Source: Streptomyces sp. TLI_235
Lineage (GTDB): Bacteria; Actinomycetota; Actinomycetes; Streptomycetales; Streptomycetaceae
Direction: 5' to 3'
Assembly: GCA_002300355.1 (NCBI GenBank)
Contig: NSGV01000001.1
Location: 3,410,001-3,474,000, forward strand
Length of the DNA: 64,000 nucleotides
Under the pieces are notes generated by a model, which saw only the letters and a list, made by a program, of their open reading frames with translations, was not told the DNA's origin and did no database searches. Position 1 is the first letter of the stretch; every line of letters starts with the position of its first letter. Below, one piece after another: positions 1 to 8,324 of the stretch. A program made the position numbers and the translations under genes.

Positions 1-361
1 CGACGGCCCGTGCGTCCTCGGGGCGCTTGGCGGAGGCGCGGAGGGTGGAGAGGGACTCCACCGCGGTGGCGTCCAGCGGGGCGCCGGTGTTGGCTGCGGC
101 CAGCACGCCGTCCCGGAGGATCAGCCGCAGCCGGCCGGGGGCGGTGCCGTTGCGGGCGGCGGCGTCGGCGGCGTTCTGGGCGAGCTCGACGATCAGCCGG
201 TCGCGGTAGCCGCCGAGGGCGAGCTCCTCCTCGGCGTTGGCGTCCTCCCGGAACCGTGCCGGGGCGGCCGTCCACGCGTCCAGGACACGGTGGCGCAGGC
301 CCGCCGTGTCGAAGACGTCCGCCGCCTGCCCGTCCGTACCGCCGATGATCCGAGGCTCCAC
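1..361 (-). CDS. GHKL-fold ATP-binding protein (Hsp90/sacsin-like), N-terminal part only
   Basis: The gene begins at a GTG at 361 and runs off the left edge, so about 120 N-terminal residues are visible. Residues 59-66 read ELAQNAAD, the N-box of the GHKL ATPase fold (Hsp90, MutL, histidine kinases), with N63 as the expected Mg-ATP ligand. They are followed by a VLAAANTGAPLD stretch resembling the glycine-containing ATP lid region. In actinobacteria, large proteins of roughly 900-1000 residues with this N-terminus are annotated as sacsin/Hsp90-like ATP-binding proteins, and I infer this is one. The client and function are unknown. It lies just downstream of the DUF3027 gene in the same direction, 95 bases away, so co-transcription is possible. 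Confidence 0.65.
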   Translation of the reverse strand, partial: MEPRIIGGTDGQAADVFDTAGLRHRVLDAWTAAPARFREDANAEEELALGGYRDRLIVELAQNAADAAARNGTAPGRLRLILRDGVLAAANTGAPLDATAVESLSTLRASAKRPEDARAV

Positions 362-456
362 TGGCCCTGCCGCCTTCCGCCGTTCGCACCCTGCGTACGG
401 TCCGCATTCTCCCCTGCCGGGGGGACAGCTCCGACCGCCCCCGTGGGGGTGCCCCC

Positions 457-1350
457 TCAGGAGTGGCCGAGCTCCTCGGTGGGGGCGTCGGGTTCGACGG
501 AGCCGCCGGCGCGGTCGGGGTGGAGGGTGAGGGGCTCGACCACGGTCTCGTCGAGGATCAGTTCGGAGGGGGTGGGCGGAGCGGGCAGCACGGCCGCCTC
601 GGAGTGGCCGCCGCAGCCGTAGCCGAAGGCCACGACCTGGCCGTCGGCGGGGCCGAACTCGTTGCCGCAGACGCCGAACGCCTGCCCCAGCGAGCCGCCG
701 ATCGGGATCAGGAAGCCGCAGGTGTCGCAGTTCGCCGGGGCGGCCTGCGCCATCGGCGTCTGCGGGCCGAAGGAGGTCTCCCAGCGCTCGGCGGCGAGGT
801 GGAGGCCGAGCCGGGAGAGCACCCGCGGCCGGGCGAGGCCGAGTTCCTCGGCGACGGCGCCGATCCGGGCGCGGGCCGGCGCGGGCTGGATGTGCGGGTC
901 GGTGAGGACGACGTCCTCCTCCGTGGCCTCGCTCATGGCGGAGTTGGGGGCGGGCTCGTCCTCGCCGCTCCAGCCGGGCTCCAGCCGCACGTCGTCGGCG
1001 CCGGTGGGCAGCAGGTCGCCGGGGCCCATGTCGCCGGGGCGCAGACGCTCGCTCCACGGCACCCACTGCGGGGCCAGCACGGCGTCGTCCCCGGGCAGCA
1101 GGACGGCCTCGTCGAGGGTGACGTTCTTCGCGCGCGGGGCGCGGGCCACGGTGACCGCCCAGTGCCAGCCGCGGTAGGCGGCGTCGAGGCACTCGAAGGT
1201 GTGGGTGACCACGCGGTCGGCGTCGGCGCGGGCGCCGAGGTGGGATCCGACGATCTCCGGTCCGACCATCTCGACGGCGGCCTGGCGGGCGAGTTCGACG
1301 GCCTCGGCGCAGAGACGGTCGGGGGTACGGCTTCGCATCGCAGCGCTCAC
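457..1350 (-). CDS. DUF3027 family protein
   Basis: A 297-residue soluble protein. The start is a GTG at 1350 behind GGGAGAG; an internal ATG lies four codons later. The N-terminal half (about 10-110) contains the ARADADRVVTHTFEC stretch and a tryptophan-rich segment (YRGWHWAVTVARAP) with many acidic residues. The C-terminal third holds a CDTCGFL element, a CGNEF element and a later single Cys, which could bind zinc. This matches the actinobacterial DUF3027 family, whose biochemical role is unknown to me. It is divergent from the MFS gene across about 300 bases and precedes the GHKL ATPase gene. Family assignment is fairly sure; function is not. Confidence 0.8.
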   Translation of the reverse strand: MSAAMRSRTPDRLCAEAVELARQAAVEMVGPEIVGSHLGARADADRVVTHTFECLDAAYRGWHWAVTVARAPRAKNVTLDEAVLLPGDDAVLAPQWVPWSERLRPGDMGPGDLLPTGADDVRLEPGWSGEDEPAPNSAMSEATEEDVVLTDPHIQPAPARARIGAVAEELGLARPRVLSRLGLHLAAERWETSFGPQTPMAQAAPANCDTCGFLIPIGGSLGQAFGVCGNEFGPADGQVVAFGYGCGGHSEAAVLPAPPTPSELILDETVVEPLTLHPDRAGGSVEPDAPTEELGHS

Positions 1351-1653
1351 GGCGTCGATTCTCTCCCAGTCCTGTTGTCCGGCGGCGGTCCCGCGCACGG
1401 CCGGGGGCCGTCCGGGGGCGGTGCCCCGCCCGCCGAGGGCTGTACAAGGGGCACTTCTTATTCTGCGCGACCGGGTCCGTGCCCGGCACCAACCGCGCCG
1501 CCCCGCCCGGTCCGTCCCAGACCCCGTGCGCGCGTAGTGCAGGCTACCCGTCGGTCGGGGCCCCGGCACAGTCCGGGGCGGCGCGCGGCGCCGGTGGAAC
1601 GCATGCGCGGTCAACAGTCGTACGGCGACCCATTCTCGGGCAGGATGGCGTAT
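1351..1653. other. Intergenic region between DUF3027 and MFS genes
   Basis: This 303-base divergent region contains one AT-richer island (TTCTTATTCTG near 1455-1466) in otherwise very GC-rich DNA. I see no convincing coding frame, stable inverted repeat or RNA gene. A leaderless-type -10 (CAGGAT, 1641-1646) sits 7 bases ahead of the GTG at 1654. A promoter for the minus-strand gene is probably also here but I cannot place it. Confidence 0.5.
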
Positions 1654-3132
1654 GTGGCGGACGAGACCCCCTCGCAGCACGGCGTGGACGCTCCGCAGCC
1701 GGAGGGTTCCTCGGGGGTGAGCGCTGGGCCGCCGCAGGAGTCGGCGGGCGGTGTCGGGTCGGCCGACGGGTCGGTGCCGCCGAAGGCGGGGAAGCCCCGG
1801 AGCGCGCTGGTACGGGGGGCATCCGCGGCGGGCGTGCGGACCGGCCGGGTGGTGCACGGCACGGGCCGGCGGATCCGCCGGGCGACGTCCGCGGAGGGGG
1901 CCGGAGAGTCGGGGCTCGCGAAGCTGATCGAGCTGCACGCGCTGAACTCCTTCGGCGACATGCTCATCACGATCGCACTGGCCTCCACCATCTTCTTCTC
2001 GGTGCCGACCGGGGAGGCCCGCGGCCGGGTGGCGCTCTACCTGCTGATCACCATGGCGCCGTTCGCCCTGCTGGCCCCGGTGATCGGCCCGCTGCTGGAC
2101 CGGCTGCCGCACGGCCGCCGGTCGGCGATGGCGATGTCGATGCTGGCCCGCGCGGTGCTGGCGTGGACGATGGCCGGTTCGATCAGCGGCGGGGGGATCG
2201 CGCTCTATCCGGAGGCGCTGGGCGTGCTGGTGGCGTCCAAGGCGTACGGGGTGGTGCGCAGCGTGGTGGTGCCGCGGCTGCTGCCGCCGCAGTTGTCGCT
2301 GGTGAAGGCGAACTCGCGGGTGACGCTGGCCGGTCTGCTGGCGACGATGGTGGCGGCCGGGGTGGGCGGGCTGCTGCACCTGGCCGGGCCGGGATGGCCG
2401 CTGCGCGGGGCGTTCCTGGTGTTCGTGATCGGCACGCTGATGGCGTTTCACCTGCCGCACAAGGTGGACTCGGCGAAGGGCGAGCAGCGTGCGGTGCTGC
2501 ACGCGGAGGGGCACGGCGCGCGCTCGTCGAAGGCGATCCTGCGGACGGTGGGCCCGTCGGTGATCCTGGCGCTGCGCGGGGTGTCCTCGCTGCGGTGGCT
2601 GGTGGGCTTCCTGGTGATGTTCCTGGCGTTCCTGATCCGCAAGGAGCCGGTGAGCGGGGTGCCGGAGACGGCGGCGCTGGGGATCGTGGCCGCGGCGGCG
2701 GGGGTGGGCAACGCGCTGGGGTCGGTGTTCGGCTCGTTGCTGAAGACCCGCGGGTCGGAGGCGACGGTGGCGGCGATGCTGCTGCTGGCGGCGATGGCGA
2801 CGGCCGCGGCGGCGATCTGGTACAGCCTGTTGACGATGGCGGTGGTGGCGGCGGCCTCGGGCATGGCGGCCTCGCTGGGCAAGCTGGCGCTGGACGCGGT
2901 GATCCAGCGGGACGTGCCGGAGGCGGTGCGGACGTCTGCCTTCGCGCGGTCCGAGACGGTCCTTCAGCTGTGCTGGGTGGCGGGCGGCGTGGTCGGCATC
3001 TCGCTGCCGCTGAACCCGACGCTCGGCCTGGCGCTGGCGGCGGCGGTGATGACGGTGGCGCTGCTGTGGACGCTGCGGTCGCTGTTCAAGGTGGGCCTGC
3101 GCGGGTCGGCCGCTCGGCCACGGGTGGCATAG
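1654..3132 (+). CDS. MFS-type membrane transporter
   Basis: A 492-residue integral membrane protein. A charged cytoplasmic N-terminus of about 85 residues precedes roughly 10-12 hydrophobic helices, starting at LHALNSFGDMLITIALASTIFF. The loop DRLPHGRR after helix 2 has the basic character of the MFS A-loop. The start is uncertain: GTG 1654 has a -10-like CAGGAT seven bases upstream (leaderless pattern), and ATG 1645 is the alternative. Helix content and length fit the MFS fold, but no substrate-specific motif is visible, so export or import cannot be told. The next gene encodes a secreted or membrane-anchored DUF2771 protein 60 bases downstream. Confidence 0.8.
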   Translation: MADETPSQHGVDAPQPEGSSGVSAGPPQESAGGVGSADGSVPPKAGKPRSALVRGASAAGVRTGRVVHGTGRRIRRATSAEGAGESGLAKLIELHALNSFGDMLITIALASTIFFSVPTGEARGRVALYLLITMAPFALLAPVIGPLLDRLPHGRRSAMAMSMLARAVLAWTMAGSISGGGIALYPEALGVLVASKAYGVVRSVVVPRLLPPQLSLVKANSRVTLAGLLATMVAAGVGGLLHLAGPGWPLRGAFLVFVIGTLMAFHLPHKVDSAKGEQRAVLHAEGHGARSSKAILRTVGPSVILALRGVSSLRWLVGFLVMFLAFLIRKEPVSGVPETAALGIVAAAAGVGNALGSVFGSLLKTRGSEATVAAMLLLAAMATAAAAIWYSLLTMAVVAAASGMAASLGKLALDAVIQRDVPEAVRTSAFARSETVLQLCWVAGGVVGISLPLNPTLGLALAAAVMTVALLWTLRSLFKVGLRGSAARPRVA

Positions 3133-3192
3133 CCGCGGCGACTCGGCGACCCCCGCATCGCGTGATCGCGAAAGCCCGGTAGCCTCTTGCCC

Positions 3193-3711
3193 ATGAGCCT
3201 CAGCACCCGTGCAATCGCCGCCATCGGCGCCGTGGTCGTGATCGGCGCCGGCACGGTCGGCGGTTCCATCGCGTACGCCAGTAACAAGGGCAAGCCCGCC
3301 GAGCACGTCGCGACCCTGACGGTCGGCCGTTCGTCGATCACGTCCGCGCCGTTCTGCTACAACGACGGCAAGGCGCTGGCGCAGGACGTCCTCGCCAAGT
3401 GCCAGGTGGACGCGAAGAAGGCCCGTGAGGCCGGCAAGCTGCCGACGACCGACGTGCAGGCCAGCGACCGGGTCGGCGTGGGCGTTCCGCCGTCGGTCGC
3501 GGACACCGGCTGGTTCGCCTTCACGGACGGCGGCGCGCAGGGCCAGACCCCGCTCGCGCAGGACACCCGCGGCACCACCTGGTCCGGCTCGGTGGCGGCC
3601 TCGCAGCTGCTGAACTCCTCGGGCGACACCACGGTGACGGTCGTCGAGGCCGACCAGAAGAGCCAGGAGATCCTGGCCGTCTGGTTCTTCGACATGAAGA
3701 CCCAGGACTGA
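3193..3711 (+). CDS. DUF2771 family secreted or membrane-anchored protein
   Basis: A 172-residue protein. An uncleaved signal/anchor helix occupies residues 5-27 (IAAIGAVVVIGAGTVGGSIA). A mature region follows with the family-like segment ATLTVG-SS-CYNDGK near 36-58, and two Cys (58 and 69) that could pair. I recognise this as DUF2771, an actinobacterial family of unknown role. The start ATG 3193 has TAGCCT at 3180-3185, seven bases upstream, indicating a leaderless transcript; a TTG six bases earlier is less likely. It sits directly ahead of mqnB (11-base gap), a placement shared with other streptomycetes as far as I recall, but no link to menaquinone synthesis is evident. Confidence 0.7.
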   Translation: MSLSTRAIAAIGAVVVIGAGTVGGSIAYASNKGKPAEHVATLTVGRSSITSAPFCYNDGKALAQDVLAKCQVDAKKAREAGKLPTTDVQASDRVGVGVPPSVADTGWFAFTDGGAQGQTPLAQDTRGTTWSGSVAASQLLNSSGDTTVTVVEADQKSQEILAVWFFDMKTQD

Positions 3712-3722
3712 CCCGACCGGCG

Positions 3723-4466
3723 ATGAGCCTTCGGTACGACGACGAGCAGTCCGGCCCCGGCGCCGGGCTGCTCGTCGTCGTCGCCGTGCAGGCCGAGGCG
3801 GACGCGGTGCTGCGCGGACTCGGCGGCGACGGCGGCGCACTGGCGCTGCCGGGCGGCGGTCTGCGGCACGGCGGGCGGCCCGCGGGCGTGCCGGTGGACG
3901 TGCTGGCGGGCGGGGTCGGCCCGGCCGCGGTGGCCGCGGCGACGGCGGCGGCCCTGGCCTCCCGGCGGTACCGGCTGACGGTGTCGGCCGGCATCGCGGG
4001 CGGCTTCGCCCCGCACGCGCCGGTCGGCGCGACGGTGGTGGCCTCGGAGATCGTGGCGGCCGACCTCGGCGCCGAGACCCCGGACGGCTTCCGGGACGTC
4101 TCCGCACTGGGCTTCGGCAGTGTCCGGCACCGGCCCGCGCCGGGTGCGGTCGGCCTGGCCGCGAAGGCCCTGGACGCGGTGGCCGGCCCGGTGCTGACCG
4201 TCTCCACGGTGACCGGCAGCGCCGAGCGCGCCGCCGAGCTGGCGTCCCGTCATCCGGGTGCGGCCGCGGAGGCGATGGAGGGCTTCGGCGTGGCCGAGGC
4301 GGCCGCCCGGTTCGGCGTGGCCGCCCTCGAGATCAGGACCGTGTCCAACCCCGTCGGCCCGCGCGACCGCGCGGCCTGGCGGATCGGCGAGGCGCTCGCG
4401 GCCCTGGAGCGGGCCTTCGCGGCGCTGCCGTACCCCGAACTGCTCCAGGAGACCGCCGATGGCTGA
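3723..4466 (+). CDS. mqnB: Futalosine hydrolase MqnB
   Basis: A 247-residue enzyme of the nucleoside phosphorylase/MTA-SAH nucleosidase fold. In the futalosine menaquinone pathway MqnB cleaves futalosine to dehypoxanthine futalosine plus hypoxanthine in the cytoplasm. Visible family features are the LLVVVAVQAEADAVL start, the SAGIAGGF nucleotide-binding strand near residue 92, and EAMEGFGVAEAA near 179, which carries the catalytic-region Glu-Met-Glu typical of the fold. Its last 8 bases overlap the start of mqnD, so the two are translationally coupled. The adjacent pathway gene makes the assignment strong. Confidence 0.92.
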   Translation: MSLRYDDEQSGPGAGLLVVVAVQAEADAVLRGLGGDGGALALPGGGLRHGGRPAGVPVDVLAGGVGPAAVAAATAAALASRRYRLTVSAGIAGGFAPHAPVGATVVASEIVAADLGAETPDGFRDVSALGFGSVRHRPAPGAVGLAAKALDAVAGPVLTVSTVTGSAERAAELASRHPGAAAEAMEGFGVAEAAARFGVAALEIRTVSNPVGPRDRAAWRIGEALAALERAFAALPYPELLQETADG

Positions 4467-5301
4467 GCCGCTACGGGTCGCGTACTCGCCGTGCCCGAAC
4501 GACACCTTCGTCTTCCACGCCTGGGCGCACGGCCTGGTGCCCGGCGCGGACGCGCCCGAGGTGCTGTTCGCCGACATCGACCTCACCAACGGCATGGCCG
4601 AGCGCGGCGAGCTCGACCTGCTGAAGATCAGCTACGGGCAGCTGCCCTGGGTGCTGGACGAGTACGCGCTGCTGCCCTGCGGCGGGGCGCTCGGCCGCGG
4701 CTGCGGCCCGCTGGTGCTGACCAGGAAGCCGGGCACCGACCTGGCCGGCGGCACGGTGGCGGTGCCGAGCGAGCGCTCGACGGCCTACCTGCTGTTCCGG
4801 CTGTGGGCGGCGAAGGCGGTGCCGGGCGGCTTCGGGAAGATCGTCGTGATGCCGTTCCACGAGATCATGCCCGCCGTGCGGGACGGCCTGGTCGACGCCG
4901 GCCTGGTGATCCACGAGGCCCGTTTCACGTACCACCGGTACGGGCTGCACAGCCTCGCCGACATGGGTGAGGCCTGGGAGCGGGAGACCGGGCTGCCGAT
5001 CCCGCTCGGCGCGATCGTCGCCCTCCGCTCGCTGGGGGCGGACCGGCTGAAGGAGCTCGCCGACACCCTGCGGGCCTCCGTCCGGGCCGCCTGGGACGCC
5101 CCGGAGGCCTCCCGGGAGTACGTGCTGGCGCACGCGCAGGAGATGGACCCGGCCGTCGCCGACCAGCACATCGGCCTGTACGTCAACGCGTTCACCGAGG
5201 ACCTCGGTGCGGAGGGGTACGCGGCGGTCGAGACGCTGCTCACCCGGGCCGCCGCGGAGGGGCTGGTGCCCTCGGTCGACCCGGGTGCGCTGCGTTTCTG
5301 A
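4459..5301 (+). CDS. mqnD: 1,4-dihydroxy-6-naphthoate synthase MqnD
   Basis: A 280-residue periplasmic-binding-protein-fold enzyme that converts cyclic dehypoxanthine futalosine to 1,4-dihydroxy-6-naphthoate, the last dedicated step before prenylation in the futalosine pathway. The signature YSPCPNDTFVFHA lies at residues 8-20. DLLKISYGQLPWVLDEY and VIHEARFTYHRYG are further conserved blocks, the latter with the catalytic-region histidine. The ATG (4459) lies inside the end of mqnB. The other futalosine genes (mqnA, mqnC, mqnE) are not in this window, so the pathway is split. Confidence 0.95.
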   Translation: MAEPLRVAYSPCPNDTFVFHAWAHGLVPGADAPEVLFADIDLTNGMAERGELDLLKISYGQLPWVLDEYALLPCGGALGRGCGPLVLTRKPGTDLAGGTVAVPSERSTAYLLFRLWAAKAVPGGFGKIVVMPFHEIMPAVRDGLVDAGLVIHEARFTYHRYGLHSLADMGEAWERETGLPIPLGAIVALRSLGADRLKELADTLRASVRAAWDAPEASREYVLAHAQEMDPAVADQHIGLYVNAFTEDLGAEGYAAVETLLTRAAAEGLVPSVDPGALRF

Positions 5302-5330
5302 GCTCCTGACGCCCTCGTCGGGCGGTGCGG

Positions 5331-5714
5331 TCAGACGTCGAACTGGTCCGCGACCGCCCGGAGCAGCACGGCGAGCTTCTGGCCGGCCGGCTTGGCGGGG
5401 TAGCGGCCGCGCTGCAGGCCCGGCAGGACGTCGTCCAGCGTGGTGATCAGATCCTGCACGATCGGTGCCATGTCGTCGGGGCTGCGGCGCTGCGCTGCGG
5501 CGACCGACGGCAGGGCGTCGAGCAGCGTCACACCCATCGCCTGGTCGCCGCGGTGGCCCGCGACGATCCCGAACTCGACGCGCTGGCCCGGCCGCAGCGT
5601 GGTGACCCCGGCGGGCAGCGCCTTGGTGTGGACGAAGACGTCGCCCCCGTCGTCGCGCGACAGGAAGCCGAATCCCTTCGTCTCGTTGAACCACTTGACC
5701 TGGCCGGTGGGCAT
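5331..5714 (-). CDS. Cold-shock-domain protein with C-terminal extension
   Basis: A 127-residue protein. Residues 1-65 form a cold-shock domain with both RNA-binding motifs, KGFGFL (13-18) and DVFVH (25-29), on the usual GQVKWFNETKGFGF framework. A further 60 or so residues of predominantly helical character follow, which ordinary 67-residue Csp proteins lack. It probably binds RNA or single-stranded DNA in the cytoplasm; the extension may dimerise or bind a partner. It is transcribed away from the HAD gene, from a likely promoter at 5787-5815. Confidence 0.85.
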   Translation of the reverse strand: MPTGQVKWFNETKGFGFLSRDDGGDVFVHTKALPAGVTTLRPGQRVEFGIVAGHRGDQAMGVTLLDALPSVAAAQRRSPDDMAPIVQDLITTLDDVLPGLQRGRYPAKPAGQKLAVLLRAVADQFDV

Positions 5715-5786
5715 CTCGAACTGTCCTCGATGTGGGTGTGGGCGGGCCGGCTGTGACCGGACCCGTCGGGTGGACCGCGAGCCGAC

Positions 5787-5815
5787 ACCCTACGCGGGTG
5801 ATCGGCGACTCTCAG
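5787..5815 (-). promoter_or_regulatory. Candidate sigma-70-type promoter of the CSD gene
   Basis: On the minus strand CTGAGA and TAGGGT are separated by 17 bases, giving a leader of about 65 nucleotides. It lies in the 370-base divergent gap 5715-6084. That gap otherwise holds only an AT-rich near-palindrome (GGATTAATGATCC, 5818-5830) and the leaderless -10 of the HAD gene at 6072-6077; I see no small gene there. Confidence 0.4.
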
Positions 5816-6084
5816 CGGATTAATGATCCCTCAGCCGCTCACTCCCGAGCGGCACGTCCGGACGGGGGCCTGGCACGGCACGGACGCGGCGCGGCGCAGT
5901 CCACAGGCAGACACCCCCTCGGCGAAGCGGGGTACTCGATCACCCCGTGCGAGGGCTGCATACCCGGCCGGGCCCGCGGTCGAAACTTTGGGTCCCCGGG
6001 GAACTGCGGGCAGTGACGGACGGCACGTCGCGGCAGGTCCCCCGGCCCACCGACCGGGGCCGGCCACGGCCTAGGCTGGCGGTC

Positions 6085-6687
6085 ATGGCTCTCACCGTCG
6101 GCTTCGACCTCGACATGACGCTGCTGGACACCCGCCCCGGGATCAAGGCCACCTACGACGCGCTCGCCGCCGAGACCGGCACCTGGATCGACAGCGACCT
6201 CGCGGTCAGCCGGCTCGGGCCCCCGCTGCTGCAGGAGCTCGCGCACTGGTTCCCGGCCGAGCGGCTGGACGTGATCGCGGACCGGTACCGGGTGATGTAC
6301 CGGGAGTACGCGCTGCCGGCGACCCTGCTGCTGCCCGGCGCCCGGGAGGCGGTCGCCGCCGTGCGCGCCCGGGGCGGGCGGGTCGCGGTGATCACCGGCA
6401 AGTACGAGCCGAACGCCCGGCTGCACCTGGAGCACTTCGACCTGGAGGCGGACGTCCTGGTCGGGGACCTGTGGGCGGAGACCAAGGGCGACGCGCTGCG
6501 CGAGCACGGCGCCGGCGTCTACGTCGGGGACCATCTCGGCGACATCCGCGGCGCCCGGGCGGCGGGTGCCGTCGCGGTCGCCGTGGCCACCGGGCCGTAC
6601 AGCGCCGGCGAACTGCGCGAGGCGGGCGCGGACGTCGTCCTGGACGACCTCACGGCCTTCCCCGGCTGGCTCGCCGACGCCCTGTAG
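6085..6687 (+). CDS. HAD-superfamily hydrolase (phosphatase)
   Basis: A 200-residue haloacid-dehalogenase-like hydrolase. Motif I is DLDMTLLDT (residues 8-16) with D8 as the nucleophile and D10 as the acid/base. Motif II is the VITG strand (near 103-106), the motif III region GKYEPNARL carries the Lys, and motif IV is VGDHLGD near 148-154. The helical cap between motifs I and II is of the phosphoglycolate-phosphatase/beta-phosphoglucomutase type. The substrate cannot be read from sequence. The start is supported by TAGGCT at 6072-6077, seven bases upstream (leaderless pattern). Confidence 0.88.
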   Translation: MALTVGFDLDMTLLDTRPGIKATYDALAAETGTWIDSDLAVSRLGPPLLQELAHWFPAERLDVIADRYRVMYREYALPATLLLPGAREAVAAVRARGGRVAVITGKYEPNARLHLEHFDLEADVLVGDLWAETKGDALREHGAGVYVGDHLGDIRGARAAGAVAVAVATGPYSAGELREAGADVVLDDLTAFPGWLADAL

Positions 6688-6713
6688 CGGCCCCGTCTGC
6701 CCCTGGGCCGCCG

Positions 6714-6944
6714 TCAGCCCCGGGCGCGGCGGCGCTCGGCGCGGGCGGTGGCCAGGAGTCCGGCCAGGGACAGCAGGAAGCCGAGCGGCATCAGCATGCA
6801 GATCCAGTACGCCGCGCTGGGCAGCCTGGTCAGGTCGAAGAACAGCGGGACGAAGGTGACCAGGGTCGCGACCGCGCCGACGGCGAAGACGATCGCCCCG
6901 GCGCGGACCAGGGCGTCACCACGGTCGGCGGACTGCTTGCTCAC
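6714..6944 (-). CDS. Small two-helix membrane protein
   Basis: A 76-residue protein with two hydrophobic segments (about 13-35 and 43-67) and positively charged ends (C-terminus AERRRARG). No known motif is visible. It is convergent with the HAD gene (26-base gap) and divergent from the esterase gene. Similar small membrane proteins are common in streptomycetes without assigned function. The ATG start at 6944 gives a good length and helix topology. Confidence 0.65.
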   Translation of the reverse strand: MSKQSADRGDALVRAGAIVFAVGAVATLVTFVPLFFDLTRLPSAAYWICMLMPLGFLLSLAGLLATARAERRRARG

Positions 6945-6985
6945 AACGGGCTCCTCACGGCACGGACCCCGTCATTCTCCCAGCA

Positions 6986-7017
6986 AATCGGCCCCCGCCG
7001 TTCGGCGGGGGCCGATT
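6986..7017. other. Perfect GC-rich inverted repeat between divergent genes
   Basis: Two 14-base arms (6986-6999 and 7004-7017) enclose a GTTC loop. It has the look of an intrinsic terminator but lies between divergently transcribed genes, upstream of both. It could terminate an unmapped antisense or leader transcript, insulate the two promoters, or act as an operator. Confidence 0.5.
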
Positions 7018-7035
7018 CAGCCTGCGCGCCGAGTC

Positions 7036-7058
7036 CTCCCAGAAATCTCCCAGCGATC
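7036..7058 (+). repeat. Phased CTCCCAG direct repeats ahead of the esterase promoter
   Basis: CTCCCAGAAATC (7036-7047) and CTCCCAGCGATC (7047-7058) are repeated at exactly 11-base spacing, one helical turn, immediately upstream of the putative -35. A third copy, CTCCCAGCAAATC, lies at 6977-6989 and runs into the inverted repeat. Helically phased heptamer repeats are typical of activator sites such as those of SARP-type regulators, but this heptamer is not one I recognise. Confidence 0.45.
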
Positions 7059-7059
7059 C

Positions 7060-7089
7060 TTGAAACTGAGAGCGGAACCGGGGTAACGG
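7060..7089 (+). promoter_or_regulatory. Candidate promoter of the first membrane esterase
   Basis: TTGAAA (7060-7065) and TAACGG (7084-7089) are separated by 18 bases. The -10 is only 12 bases from the ATG, so the transcript would have a very short leader carrying the GGGGGAG ribosome-binding sequence. Confidence 0.35.
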
Positions 7090-7101
7090 GGGAGCAGAGA
7101 G

Positions 7102-8235
7102 ATGGGACTCACCAGCCACAAAGTGCTGGCGCTGTCCGCCCTGGTGGCGGTGGCGGCGATCGCGGGCACGGTCTGGCTGTGGCCCCGCCTGGCCGAGCGG
7201 ACCTGGACGGCGGTGCTGGCCCGGCTCGGCACGATCGTCGGCACGCAGCTCGCGGTGATGTGCACGATCGGTCTGCTCGCCAACAACTACTTCGCGTTCT
7301 ACAGCAGCTGGGACGACCTGCTGGGCACCGGCGACCAGGGGCCGGTGACGATCCAGAACCGGCTGGAGGGCCGGGAACACGGTGTGCAGCGGCTCTCGGG
7401 GGAGAACGTCCGCGGCACCAACACCGTCGGCCGGGACGCGGCCCAGGTCGGCCGGCTGGAGCGGATCCGGATCCCCGGGGCGACCACCGGGCTGTCCACG
7501 GACGGCTACGTGTACCTGCCGCCGCAGTACTTCCAGCCGGAGTACCAGGACAAGCGCTTCCCCGCCGCGATCGCCATCACCGGCTTCCCCGGCGATGCCA
7601 AGAACCTGATCACCAAGCTGAACTACCCCGCCACCGAACTGCAGCTGATCCGGGACGGCAAGATGAAGCCGACCGTCCTGGTGCTGATGCGGCCCTCGCC
7701 GGCGATGCCGCGGGACACCGAGTGCGAGGACGTGCCGGGCGGTCCGAAGGCGGCGACCTACTTCAGCACCGACGTGCCGGCCGCGATCCGGGCCGCGTAC
7801 CGGGTGGCCCAGGGCCCCGGCAGCTGGGGTGCGATCGGCAACTCCACCGGCGGGTACTGCGCGCTCAAGCTGGCGCTGCGCAGCCCGGACGTGTTCTCCG
7901 CGGCGGTCTCGCTCTCCGGCTACTACAGGGCGGCCGAGGACGCCACGACCGGCGACCTGTTCGGCGGCGACGGGCGGCGCCGCGAGGACGCCGACCTGAC
8001 CTGGCGGCTCACCCACCTGCCCCGCCCTGCGGTGTCGCTGCTGGTCGGCGGCAGCCGCGAGGGCGACGGCGACTACTTCGGCAACACCGAGAAGTTCGTC
8101 GCGGCGGCCAAGGGCGGGCAGACGAAGGTCTCCTCGATCACGCTGGCGACCGGCGGCCACAACTTCAACACCTGGTCGCGGATGCTGCCGGCCTCACTGG
8201 GCTGGCTGGGCGAACACCTCGCCGACCCGCGCTGA
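7102..8235 (+). CDS. Membrane-anchored alpha/beta-hydrolase, esterase D/mycolyltransferase-like (copy 1)
   Basis: A 377-residue protein. Two N-terminal hydrophobic segments (about 8-28 and 42-62) should hold the enzyme on the cell surface. The catalytic domain (about 110-370) resembles the esterase D/antigen 85 family (PF00756). The nucleophile elbow is GNSTGG with Ser248 and the histidine lies in GGHNFNTW (His353); the acidic residue is probably in the RRREDADLTW or GSREGDGD region. The paralogue at 51438-52622 shares the anchor pair, NN-x2-FY-x-SW, YLPP-x-YF and the ECxDVPGGP block. The substrate is unknown: cell-envelope esters or an acyl transfer are plausible. It probably uses the promoter at 7060-7089. 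Confidence 0.82.
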   Translation: MGLTSHKVLALSALVAVAAIAGTVWLWPRLAERTWTAVLARLGTIVGTQLAVMCTIGLLANNYFAFYSSWDDLLGTGDQGPVTIQNRLEGREHGVQRLSGENVRGTNTVGRDAAQVGRLERIRIPGATTGLSTDGYVYLPPQYFQPEYQDKRFPAAIAITGFPGDAKNLITKLNYPATELQLIRDGKMKPTVLVLMRPSPAMPRDTECEDVPGGPKAATYFSTDVPAAIRAAYRVAQGPGSWGAIGNSTGGYCALKLALRSPDVFSAAVSLSGYYRAAEDATTGDLFGGDGRRREDADLTWRLTHLPRPAVSLLVGGSREGDGDYFGNTEKFVAAAKGGQTKVSSITLATGGHNFNTWSRMLPASLGWLGEHLADPR

Positions 8236-8324
8236 CGTGTGCCGCCGCCGGGTGACGGCTCCTCAGAAGAATCGGGCATTTCGTCCATAATCGGACGGAG
8301 ATGCCCGACTTCCGGGAGGTCCCG

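Noticed and set aside
457-4107. Very long open frame on the minus strand across the first 4 kb
   Set aside because: Only its 3' part (457-1350) gives a sensible protein. The rest is the Arg/Pro/His-rich shadow of the MFS, DUF2771 and mqnB genes.
6986-7017. Ordinary rho-independent terminator
   Set aside because: It lies between divergent genes, upstream of both, so neither gene needs it as a terminator. It was kept as an unexplained inverted repeat.
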